The translations under genes were made by a program, and so were the position numbers. A stretch of 15,287 bases of DNA from contig DHQL01000018.1 of the NCBI GenBank assembly GCA_002408085.1, forward strand, positions 53,599-68,885, in the 5' to 3' direction. How positions within the stretch are numbered: the stretch's first letter is position 1; the number at the start of each line of letters is the position of its first letter. Below are positions 7,079 to 13,583 of the stretch, in pieces. Below the pieces are notes generated by a model, which was not told the DNA's origin, made no database searches, and was given only the letters and a program-made list of their open reading frames with translations. This DNA comes from Spirochaeta sp. UBA5339. Lineage in GTDB: Bacteria; Spirochaetota; Spirochaetia; DSM-2461.

Positions 7079-7459
7079 TTAATGGATCTCAATCTGTTTT
7101 GCCTGGAATCCGGCCAGCTTGGGCAGTTCAATCTTCAGAACCCCTTTCTTCAGGGATGCTGTAATTTTGTCCGGATCAGCGCCCTCAGTTACGAAGCTTC
7201 TGGAGAAGCTTCCCATCTGCCGCTCAAAGAAAGCCCTCTTTTTGGCCTTTTTCTCACGGCTCCGCGACCATTTCACGGTCACTCTGTCGTCCTTGAACAG
7301 GATATCCACTTCCTCTTTTTTGACTCCCGGCAGCTCCATCTCAATTTCATAGGCCTCATCGGTCTCTGAAAAGTCGCATTTGCCGTTCATCAGATCGGTG
7401 AACTCTCTCGATACGGAAGGAACATCAGTCCAGGGAAACATCATCAGCTCTTTGTTCAT
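7079..7459 (-). CDS. Hsp20/alpha-crystallin small heat-shock protein, first of three
   Basis: A 126-residue small heat-shock protein, promoter-proximal in the three-gene operon. The alpha-crystallin domain covers about residues 28-118: FSETDEAYEIEMELPGVKKEEVDI, then VTVKWSRS in place of the usual 'ltisger', and KGVLKIELPK. The C-terminus reads QIEIH, an I-x-I-type docking motif. The middle loop is very basic (SREKKAKKRAFFERQ). The reading frame is open upstream to 7513, but the real start is the ATG at 7457-7459, because AGGAGG lies 6 bases before it and the longer version has no site and would cover the promoter. No CIRCE (HrcA) inverted repeat is visible upstream. Confidence 0.95.
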   Translation of the reverse strand: MNKELMMFPWTDVPSVSREFTDLMNGKCDFSETDEAYEIEMELPGVKKEEVDILFKDDRVTVKWSRSREKKAKKRAFFERQMGSFSRSFVTEGADPDKITASLKKGVLKIELPKLAGFQAKQIEIH

Positions 7460-7496
7460 AATGAACCTCCTGTATTTGGTCTCTATAAAACAATAT

Positions 7497-7512
7497 TGCA
7501 TAGACTGTGCCA
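7497..7512 (-). promoter_or_regulatory. Sigma-54-like promoter for the hsp20 operon
   Basis: The minus strand reads TGGCACAGTCTATGCA, matching TGGCAC-N5-TTGCA except for one base (A for the first T of the -12 box), with GG and GC 10 bp apart. Transcription would start near 7486, leaving a leader of about 27 bases that contains the AGGAGG site of the first hsp20 gene. The fit of promoter, leader and ribosome site supports the call. Confidence 0.55.
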
Positions 7513-7755
7513 ACTGTAAAACACAGCATCAAAATAAATATATTTCATTACAATACAAACATTTAACAAAATCACCAATAGTTTTTCATCCATAGTCAAA
7601 TCAGACAGAATTGGGCAAAAAAGAGACACCAGGAAACAGCCCCGGAAAAGCCGCTGTGTTAAATTTCCTCAGCTCCCCTTATCCGGAGATTTTCTCCTGT
7701 GTCAAATGGAAACACCTCCTCTTTTAAAGAACCCTGGATCCGGCTCAAAAATAAA
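7513..7755. other. Intergenic stretch between divergent hsp20 and glycyl radical operons
   Basis: Together with the flanking promoters this 333-base gap (7460-7792) holds no gene I can support. The left part (about 7520-7600) is AT-rich and would be the place for an RpoN activator site, but no clear repeated binding site is visible. The right part has small hairpins (GGAG-ATTTT-CTCC at 7685-7697, ACAGC against GCTGT near 7636-7658) and two ATCCGG copies of unknown meaning. Confidence 0.5.
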
Positions 7756-7783
7756 TTGACAAAACAATTGGTACAGTGATAAT
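7756..7783 (+). promoter_or_regulatory. Sigma-70-type promoter of the glycyl radical operon
   Basis: TTGACA (7756-7761, perfect) and GATAAT (7778-7783, 5 of 6, preceded by T) are 16 bp apart. The -10 box ends 9 bases before the ATG at 7793, so transcription would begin around 7790-7793 and the mRNA would have almost no leader. Confidence 0.6.
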
Positions 7784-7792
7784 GTACCAATT
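7766..7792. promoter_or_regulatory. Perfect palindromic operator over the promoter and start site
   Basis: AATTGGTACA (7766-7775) and TGTACCAATT (7783-7792) are exact inverted repeats around a 7-base centre. The palindrome covers the spacer and the -10 box and ends at the base before the ATG. A bound protein would block RNA polymerase. The GntR/LacI-hybrid regulator encoded third in the same operon is the obvious candidate, which would make the operon self-repressed until its ligand appears. The regulator assignment is inference. Confidence 0.65.
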
Positions 7793-8665
7793 ATGAGTAT
7801 CCGGATTTTCCAGACAGGCTGGAACTACTCCCAGGACGGCCCTGGAAACAGACTCCTCCTCCATTTTCAGGGATGCAACTTCGACTGCCCCTGGTGCAGC
7901 AATCCCGAAGGAAGGAGTGTTAAGGGAGAACTCTTTGTCCGCCCGGAACATCTTGATTCCGGAGTCTGCCCCCATGGCGCCGTATCACCGACCGGACTGA
8001 ACAGAAAGATCTGCAGGGGCTGCAGCACAAGGGAGTGCCTGAATCAGAACCGGAACCAGGGAATCAGCTTTACCGCCACCGAGTACAGGGTGGAGGAACT
8101 TCTGCAGATGGCCGAAGAGTCTGTTCCCCTCTTTTTTGACGGCGGCGGAGTTACCATAACCGGAGGTGAAGCCACCCTGCAGTTTGAAGGCCTGATATCC
8201 CTTCTGACAGGACTGAAAGAGAGGGGCATTCATACCGCCCTTGAGACCAACGGAAGCCACAGGGACCTTGAAAGGATCATGCCCCTGACGGACCTTCTTA
8301 TCTTCGATCTGAAACACTGGAATTTTCCGGGAGTCAGGGATGTTCTGAAAAACAGCGGCTACCATGTTATCGGGAATCTTCAAAAGGCCTGCAGCCAGGG
8401 GATAAACACTCTGGCACGGATTACGGTTATCCCGGGATTCAACAGCAGCACCAGGGACATGGAGCGCTTTGCCGACCTCTTCGCCTTCTTCCCTCACTCC
8501 GACAGTCTCAGCCTGGAGCTCCTCTACTTTCACAGCTACGGACGTCCCAAGTGGGAGGCCATAGGGCAGACATACAGAGGTCCCGAAACGGAGATCTCTG
8601 AGGATCAGAAAAATGAGTACAAGGCCATATTCGAGTCCAGGGGAATCAGCATCATATCGACCTGA
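7793..8665 (+). CDS. Glycyl radical enzyme activating enzyme (radical SAM, PflA family)
   Basis: A 290-residue radical-SAM enzyme that uses S-adenosylmethionine and a [4Fe-4S] cluster to abstract a hydrogen from the Gly of its partner, the next gene. Seen: SQDGPGNR (13-20) and the cluster motif CNFDCPWC (Cys28, 32, 35) followed by SNPEG; GGGVTITGGEATLQ (117-130), the SAM-binding GGE region; LETNG (150-154); LIFDLKH (169-175); RITVIPGFN (209-217). Between residues 50 and 90, where most activases other than PflA itself carry a two-cluster ferredoxin insert with eight Cys, only Cys59, 74, 77 and 82 occur, in an unusual spacing. The start at 7793 is the only ATG possible before a stop upstream and matches family N-termini; there is no Shine-Dalgarno sequence. 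The partner follows after 30 bases. Confidence 0.92.
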   Translation: MSIRIFQTGWNYSQDGPGNRLLLHFQGCNFDCPWCSNPEGRSVKGELFVRPEHLDSGVCPHGAVSPTGLNRKICRGCSTRECLNQNRNQGISFTATEYRVEELLQMAEESVPLFFDGGGVTITGGEATLQFEGLISLLTGLKERGIHTALETNGSHRDLERIMPLTDLLIFDLKHWNFPGVRDVLKNSGYHVIGNLQKACSQGINTLARITVIPGFNSSTRDMERFADLFAFFPHSDSLSLELLYFHSYGRPKWEAIGQTYRGPETEISEDQKNEYKAIFESRGISIIST

Positions 8666-8695
8666 CCGGATATGCCATTGAAAAGGAGAAATTAA

Positions 8696-11074
8696 ATGAA
8701 CTGGCAGAAAGTATATTCAGACAATGAACGGGCTGCCGCCCTGGCGGATTCGTTTTTTCAGGAGCAGAAAGAGACAACCGTCCTGAACGGCTGGTTCAAG
8801 GTTCTTGAAATTCATATGAATACGCCCCTCCCCTCGGGACTCTCTGAAGAGATGCAGGCTGCCCTGAAACTCAAGTCCGTAGCTGAGCACCTTCCCCTGA
8901 CCATCAGTCCCTATGCGGTGTTTGCGGGAACCCAGAACGATGCCTTCTCCAGCAGCTACGCCCTGATCCATCCCTCCTTCAAGGTTGAGGAGTTCAAGGG
9001 CTACTGCGATCCCCTTGCCGTCTTCAGCGACCTGGGCCCCGAAAAGGGGATGAGTGAAGAGAGAATAGAGAAGGTCAAGGAGTACTATGCGGCCTCGGAC
9101 TATGTGAAAGACCTGAAAGATTCCTATAAACCCTGGGAGAAACAGACCGGTGAAGCCCTCTTCTTTGTGGAACAGGTTACAGGGCATCTGATTCCCGATT
9201 TCTCCGATATAATCCGCTACGGAACCTCGGGCATCAAAGAGAAGCTTAAGAACAGAATGCTCTCTGAAGAGTATGCCCACAGGAAGGATGCTCTAAAGGC
9301 CATGGAAATATCCATGGATGCTCTGGACATTCTGGCGGCCCGATACAAGTCCATTGCGGAGAAGCAGAAGTCTGCTGCAGATGGGCAGAGAGAGAAGGAA
9401 CTGGCCCTTATGGCAGGCGCTCTCTCCTATGCCGTAGAAAATGGGGCAAGAAGTCTCTATGAGGCGGTTCAGGTCTTTATTCTCTGCTGGCAGACCATGT
9501 GTCTGGAGCAGGCACCCAACCCCTATGCCTTCTCAGTGGGTAATATCGACAGACTCTTTGAACCCTACAGAGCCCTTGACGGAGCCGGCAGAGAGGCTTC
9601 GGCGGGACTCTTTCAGGCCCTTCTGGCCTTCTTTAATGTGGGTGACCGGAGCTGGGCGATCAGCCAGAACCTCCTTTTAAGCGGGCGGGACGCCTTCGGT
9701 ACGGATCTGACCAACGAGTCCACCTACGCCGTTCTGGATGCCTTCTACAAGGGACGCTATCCCCAGCCCATCCTCTCCATGAGGCTCCATAAGAAGAGTC
9801 CTGAAGAGCTCTACCGGGCCACCGGCCGGTTCTTCTTTTCACCGGGACAGCTGACCCCCTCCCTCTTTAACGACGACTCTATGATTCCCATGCTTATAGA
9901 TCAGGGAGTGAGCCCCGAGGATGCAGGAAACTACGCCGTTGCCGGATGTCAGGAGCCCCTTATCATGGGCAAGGACAACGGGAACACCACCAACAGCTGG
10001 CTCAACCTGGCCAAGGTGCTTGAAGTGACCCTGAACGGCGGCTGCTCCACCATTACGGGAGAGAAGATCGCCCTGTCACCGGAAGAACTGACAGGCAAGG
10101 CAGTAAGCGCCGGTGAGGTCCTGAAAAACATCAAAGAGCTCTTCTACAGCCAGCTGGACAGGACCGTGGAGTCCATGACCACCGCAGCCAACGACTGCTC
10201 CCGGGCCCTCTCTCATCTGAGGGTCCCCTTTCTGAGCACCTCCATGGGCGGAATTGAGAGCGGCATTGACCTCAGGGACGCCGATAAACAGGGAACCCCC
10301 TACAACGGCAGCGGCTGCCTTATCCACGGCCTCTCGGTTCTGGCCGACTCCTTCCAGGCCCTCTCGGACTTTGCCGAAGCAAAAAGCGAAGAGGAGTGCC
10401 GGGAGCTTCTGGAAGCCCTTAAAAATGATTTTGAAGGCAGGGAGCCCCTGAGACAGTATCTGGCGGCAAGCCCCAAATACGGCAACAATAACAGCTCTGT
10501 GGACAGTGAGGCGGCGGAGATTATCGGCCGGGTATCCGGGAAGATCAGATCAATGAAAAACTATCTGGATCAGCCCTTCCGCCCCGACTGGAGTTCTCCC
10601 TCCACCCACCTCCTCTACGGCTACTGGACCGGAGCCACCCCCGACGGCCGGCGGGCACGTACCATGCTGGGCTACGGCGTGGACCCCCTCTACGGCGAAT
10701 CCACAACGGGAATGAACTCAAGGCTTCTCTCCCTGCGGAAGCTCCCCTATGAAGAGATGAACGGCGGCTGTGCCTGCCACCTGGGCATCAACCCCGGGTA
10801 CTTTCCCGAAGAGAGCCTGGAGGAGAAGGGATCTGCCTTTAAAAAGAGGGTCCTGGAACCCCTGTTCAACCTTTCGGGAGAGAAGAAAGCCGTCGAACCC
10901 TTCTACCTCTATGTGAATGTGACCACCCCGGAGACTCTGAGAAAGGTTCTGGACAAACCGGAGAAGTACGCCCCCTCGGGAGTCTATATAATGCGTATAC
11001 ACGGAACCTTTGTGAATTTCCTTGACCTCTCCCCTGCCATACAGGAGGATATAATTTTGAGACTGGCGGGCTGA
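8696..11074 (+). CDS. Atypical glycyl radical enzyme (pyruvate formate-lyase/dehydratase family), substrate unknown
   Basis: A 792-residue enzyme of normal family length. Seen: GNIDRLFEPYR in the middle (family 'GRxDqylyPyy'); the active-site Cys418 with the dehydratase-like neighbour Glu420 in AGCQEP (416-421), near the GCVEP of glycerol and choline enzymes and unlike the double Cys of true pyruvate formate-lyase; GTPYNGSGCLIHGLSVLADS, matching the 'GGAxYnxxGxxxxGxaxxaDSl' block; TPDGRRARTMLGYGVDP; and the radical loop at the end, MRIHGTFVNF (766-775) with Gly770. The usual loop is RVxGYSxxF, so the Tyr and Ser after the Gly are Thr and Phe here. The Cys-x-Glu pair suggests C-O, C-N or C-S bond cleavage (a lyase or dehydratase) rather than formate production. 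AAAAGGAG precedes the ATG. With a sugar kinase and a sugar-type regulator in the operon, a polyol or sugar derivative is the best guess. Confidence 0.9.
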   Translation: MNWQKVYSDNERAAALADSFFQEQKETTVLNGWFKVLEIHMNTPLPSGLSEEMQAALKLKSVAEHLPLTISPYAVFAGTQNDAFSSSYALIHPSFKVEEFKGYCDPLAVFSDLGPEKGMSEERIEKVKEYYAASDYVKDLKDSYKPWEKQTGEALFFVEQVTGHLIPDFSDIIRYGTSGIKEKLKNRMLSEEYAHRKDALKAMEISMDALDILAARYKSIAEKQKSAADGQREKELALMAGALSYAVENGARSLYEAVQVFILCWQTMCLEQAPNPYAFSVGNIDRLFEPYRALDGAGREASAGLFQALLAFFNVGDRSWAISQNLLLSGRDAFGTDLTNESTYAVLDAFYKGRYPQPILSMRLHKKSPEELYRATGRFFFSPGQLTPSLFNDDSMIPMLIDQGVSPEDAGNYAVAGCQEPLIMGKDNGNTTNSWLNLAKVLEVTLNGGCSTITGEKIALSPEELTGKAVSAGEVLKNIKELFYSQLDRTVESMTTAANDCSRALSHLRVPFLSTSMGGIESGIDLRDADKQGTPYNGSGCLIHGLSVLADSFQALSDFAEAKSEEECRELLEALKNDFEGREPLRQYLAASPKYGNNNSSVDSEAAEIIGRVSGKIRSMKNYLDQPFRPDWSSPSTHLLYGYWTGATPDGRRARTMLGYGVDPLYGESTTGMNSRLLSLRKLPYEEMNGGCACHLGINPGYFPEESLEEKGSAFKKRVLEPLFNLSGEKKAVEPFYLYVNVTTPETLRKVLDKPEKYAPSGVYIMRIHGTFVNFLDLSPAIQEDIILRLAG

Positions 11075-11165
11075 GGCCGCCAGGCTTAGATCGGTCCAGC
11101 AGACCAGCCCTGCAGAACGATCCCGCGGGACGGCGGCCAAACCAGCCCGAAAAGCTGCCAGGCTG
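11063..11165 (+). promoter_or_regulatory. Structured intercistronic RNA with alternative stems
   Basis: CTGGCGG (11063-11069) pairs with CCGCCAG (11077-11083), placing the stop codon of the glycyl radical enzyme gene in the 7-base loop. The overlapping GGCCGCC (11075-11081) pairs instead with GGCGGCC (11132-11138), and inside that stem GATCG (11089-11093) pairs with CGATC (11118-11122). A third stem, CAGCC/GGCTG (11143-11147 with 11161-11165), ends just before the AAAGGAG site of the next gene. GCCAGGCT is repeated at 11079 and 11157. The first two stems exclude each other. No T-run follows, so this is not a standard terminator. Confidence 0.4.
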
Positions 11166-11178
11166 ATAAAGGAGCAAA

Positions 11179-12201
11179 ATGGATTCAGACACCCTCTACC
11201 AGAAAATCAGGCTCGACTTCTTTCAGAAGGTTTACTCGGGAGAGCTTCTCCCGGACCAGCAGCTCCCCCCCGAAAGGAAACAGGCGGAGGAGCTCTCGGT
11301 CAGCCGGGGAACCATCCGCAAGGCACGGAATATCCTTGAAGCCGACGGCTATATCGCCAACACCCAGGGCAGCGGTGCCGTATACACTCCCCTGAAGACC
11401 AGAAGCGCCGGGAGCAGCGGAATAATTGCCGTTGTCTGCCCCGTTCACAATCCCTTCTTTATGTCCTACTACAGGGCCTTTGAGAGAGAGGCGGAGACAC
11501 GGGACATGGTGGTTATGATCAAACAGCTGGACTCATCCAATGCCACGGGGCTGGAAAGGGTCCTCTTCTCTCTCTTTCTCAAGGGAATCAGAGACATTGT
11601 GATCTGGCCCTATGATGCGGATCTCAAGGAAGATTACCTGAGGCGTCTGGGCGGACTGGGAATGAATATCATCTTCTTCGATACCGGTTATAAGGGCTTT
11701 GATTCGGTGTCCGTGGATAATGCCCACGGCATAGAGAGCCTCTACAGGGAGCTGAAAAAGGAGGCTCCGGGACCGGCGGCCTATATAGGCTGGGACAGCC
11801 TGAGCAGTACAAGGGAGAGAGAGAAGAGATTCCTGGACCTGAAGGAACCTGATGATCTGATCTGCCGTCTGCCCTGGAATCAGGAGAATCTGACTCCCGA
11901 ACTTCTCGCCGAAAACAGGGAGTTCTGCAGCTGGCTGAAGGAGAACAGAACAGAGGGCTTTATCTGCGGAAACGGCCAGATCGGCACTGCTGTGAAGAAG
12001 TTCCTCCTGAAGCATATGAATGACCACCGGCCTGTATACTCCATGGACAACTTTGAAGAGTCCAAAGAGCTTGGTCTGACAGTATACGAACAGCCCTTTG
12101 AAGCAATGGGAAAAAAGAGTCTCCAGCTCCTTCTGTCCGGAAAGGGTGAAGAGAGAAGAGCGGAAGCCCACTATATAAAAGGACGAATAATAAAAAGATG
12201 A
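11179..12201 (+). CDS. GntR-type DNA-binding / LacI-type sensor hybrid regulator (AraR-like)
   Basis: A 340-residue transcription factor, probably a repressor released by a small carbohydrate-like ligand. Residues about 4-72 are a GntR winged helix: LYQKIRLDFFQKVYSGEL, LPPERKQAEELSVSRGTIRKA (29-49) and the wing IANTQGSGAVYT (59-70). From residue 81 a LacI/periplasmic-binding-protein-like sensor begins: IIAVVCPVHNPFFMSYYRAFE (82-102), GIRDIVIWPYD (136-146), NIIFFDTGYKGFDSVSVDN (163-181), EGFICGNGQIG (259-269) and SMDNFEE (288-294). This GntR-plus-LacI arrangement is that of AraR, the arabinose repressor of Firmicutes. AAAGGAG lies 4 bases before the ATG. Its stop overlaps the kinase start by ATGA. 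The likely target is the palindrome before the activase gene, so it would control its own operon. Confidence 0.87.
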   Translation: MDSDTLYQKIRLDFFQKVYSGELLPDQQLPPERKQAEELSVSRGTIRKARNILEADGYIANTQGSGAVYTPLKTRSAGSSGIIAVVCPVHNPFFMSYYRAFEREAETRDMVVMIKQLDSSNATGLERVLFSLFLKGIRDIVIWPYDADLKEDYLRRLGGLGMNIIFFDTGYKGFDSVSVDNAHGIESLYRELKKEAPGPAAYIGWDSLSSTREREKRFLDLKEPDDLICRLPWNQENLTPELLAENREFCSWLKENRTEGFICGNGQIGTAVKKFLLKHMNDHRPVYSMDNFEESKELGLTVYEQPFEAMGKKSLQLLLSGKGEERRAEAHYIKGRIIKR

Positions 12202-13583
12202 ACCTCATAGGACTGGACATCGGCACAACAACAATCTGCGGCGTACTCTACTCCCTGGATGAACAGAAAACCCTGCTGACCCTGCAGAAAGACAACCGTT
12301 TCTCAGGAGACAGAGAGGAGTACACTCAGGACCCCGCTGCTATACTGGCAACTCTCACGGAGATTCTGGATAAGCTGATTGAGGGCTCGGAGGATGAGAT
12401 CGGAGCCTGCTCCATAAGTGCACAGATGCACGGCATCCTCTATGTGGACGAAGAGGGTGAAGCGGTAAGTCCCTTCTACACCTGGCAGAACAAGAGGGGC
12501 CGTGAACCTGTCGAAGAGGGCAGCCTCTCTCTGGAGGACTATTTCACCGAAAAACTGGGCTATCCCGTCCATACGGGCTACGGCATTGTGACCCACTGCT
12601 CCCTGATTCTGAACCACTGCTTCCCCGAAGAGGCTGTTAAATTCTGCAATATCGGCGACTATGCCGCCATGCGCCTGACCGGCAGAAAGGTACCGGTTAC
12701 GGACATCACCCTGGGAGCCAGCATGGGTATTGCCGATATCAGAACGGGAACCTATGCGGAAAGCCTGAATAATATTCACCTGAAAATCAGGGACTACCTC
12801 CCTGAAATCGTAGCTTCCACCGAGAAACTGGGAACCTACCAGGGCATTCCTGTGATACAGCCCATCGGCGACAACCAGGCCAGCTTCCTCGGCTCCGTAA
12901 AAGAGAAGGAGCGCAGCCTTCTTCTGAACTACGGCACTTCTGGACAGCTATCCTTTTTCAGAAAGGAATGGGCCGAGTACAAGGGACTCGAAACCCGTCC
13001 CCTGGGGAATGAGGGATACCTCTTTGTGGCCTTCTCCCTGGCCGGAGGCAAGTCCTACATGATTCTGGCAGACTTTTTCTCCCATACAGCCGAAGCCTTC
13101 GGCACAGCCTCGTCAGAGAACATCGTGAAAACCATGGATGATATGGATATCCACTTCTCAGCAGACAAAGAGGGCAGGGAACCAGAAATGGACTGTCTGC
13201 CCCTCTTTCTGGGAGAGCGGGGCACGGACCGCAGCTACGGCTGGTACAGCGGTATCACCGACCGGAACTTCACCCCCCGGAACATGGTAAAGGCCACGGT
13301 ACAGGGGATGATAAACGAACTCCGCCGCTTCTATGTCACCCTGCCAGAAGAAATCAGAGAGAGCCTTGATTTTCTGGCCGCCGCGGGCAACGGCATCAGA
13401 AAAAACAGCCACCTGATCAAGGCGGCTGAAGCAAGCTACGGCATGAAGGTAAACCTTCTGGATCTGAGCGAAGAGAGCTGCCTGGGAGCCGCCATCAACG
13501 GCGGCAAGGGCGCGGGAATATTCAAGGATTACAATGAGGGAGCCGACAGAATTGTCCGCTATAGAGTCGATCAGCTGCTCTGA
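12198..13583 (+). CDS. FGGY family carbohydrate kinase (sedoheptulokinase/xylulokinase-like)
   Basis: A 461-residue sugar kinase that transfers phosphate from ATP to a ketose, polyol or related sugar; cytoplasmic. Seen: the first phosphate loop LDIGTTTICGVL (6-17); SISAQMHGILYVD (72-84) and YTWQNKRG (94-101), the substrate-side region; IGDNQASFLGS (223-233) with catalytic base Asp225; NYGTSGQLSF (244-253); LGERGTDRSYGWYSGI (338-353); and the adenosine-site AAAGNGIRKN (394-403). The TWQ.xRG and GDNQxS wording is closest, from memory, to sedoheptulokinases, but the family is hard to assign by eye. It is the last gene of the glycyl radical operon, coupled to the regulator by a 4-base ATGA overlap with only a weak ribosome site of its own. 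Its last 13 bases overlap the convergent DUF2202 gene. There is no terminator between them. Confidence 0.88.
   Translation: MNLIGLDIGTTTICGVLYSLDEQKTLLTLQKDNRFSGDREEYTQDPAAILATLTEILDKLIEGSEDEIGACSISAQMHGILYVDEEGEAVSPFYTWQNKRGREPVEEGSLSLEDYFTEKLGYPVHTGYGIVTHCSLILNHCFPEEAVKFCNIGDYAAMRLTGRKVPVTDITLGASMGIADIRTGTYAESLNNIHLKIRDYLPEIVASTEKLGTYQGIPVIQPIGDNQASFLGSVKEKERSLLLNYGTSGQLSFFRKEWAEYKGLETRPLGNEGYLFVAFSLAGGKSYMILADFFSHTAEAFGTASSENIVKTMDDMDIHFSADKEGREPEMDCLPLFLGERGTDRSYGWYSGITDRNFTPRNMVKATVQGMINELRRFYVTLPEEIRESLDFLAAAGNGIRKNSHLIKAAEASYGMKVNLLDLSEESCLGAAINGGKGAGIFKDYNEGADRIVRYRVDQLL

Noticed and set aside
7460..7513. Longer N-terminus of the first hsp20 gene (start at 7513)
   Set aside because: The extension has no ribosome site, would overlap the sigma-54-like promoter, and the ATG at 7459 has AGGAGG at ideal spacing.
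7460..7792. CIRCE (HrcA) element before the hsp20 operon
   Set aside because: No TTAGCACTC...GAGTGCTAA-type repeat is present on either strand.
11533..12171. 212-codon minus-strand frame
   Set aside because: It is antisense to the GntR/LacI regulator and shows no domain of its own.
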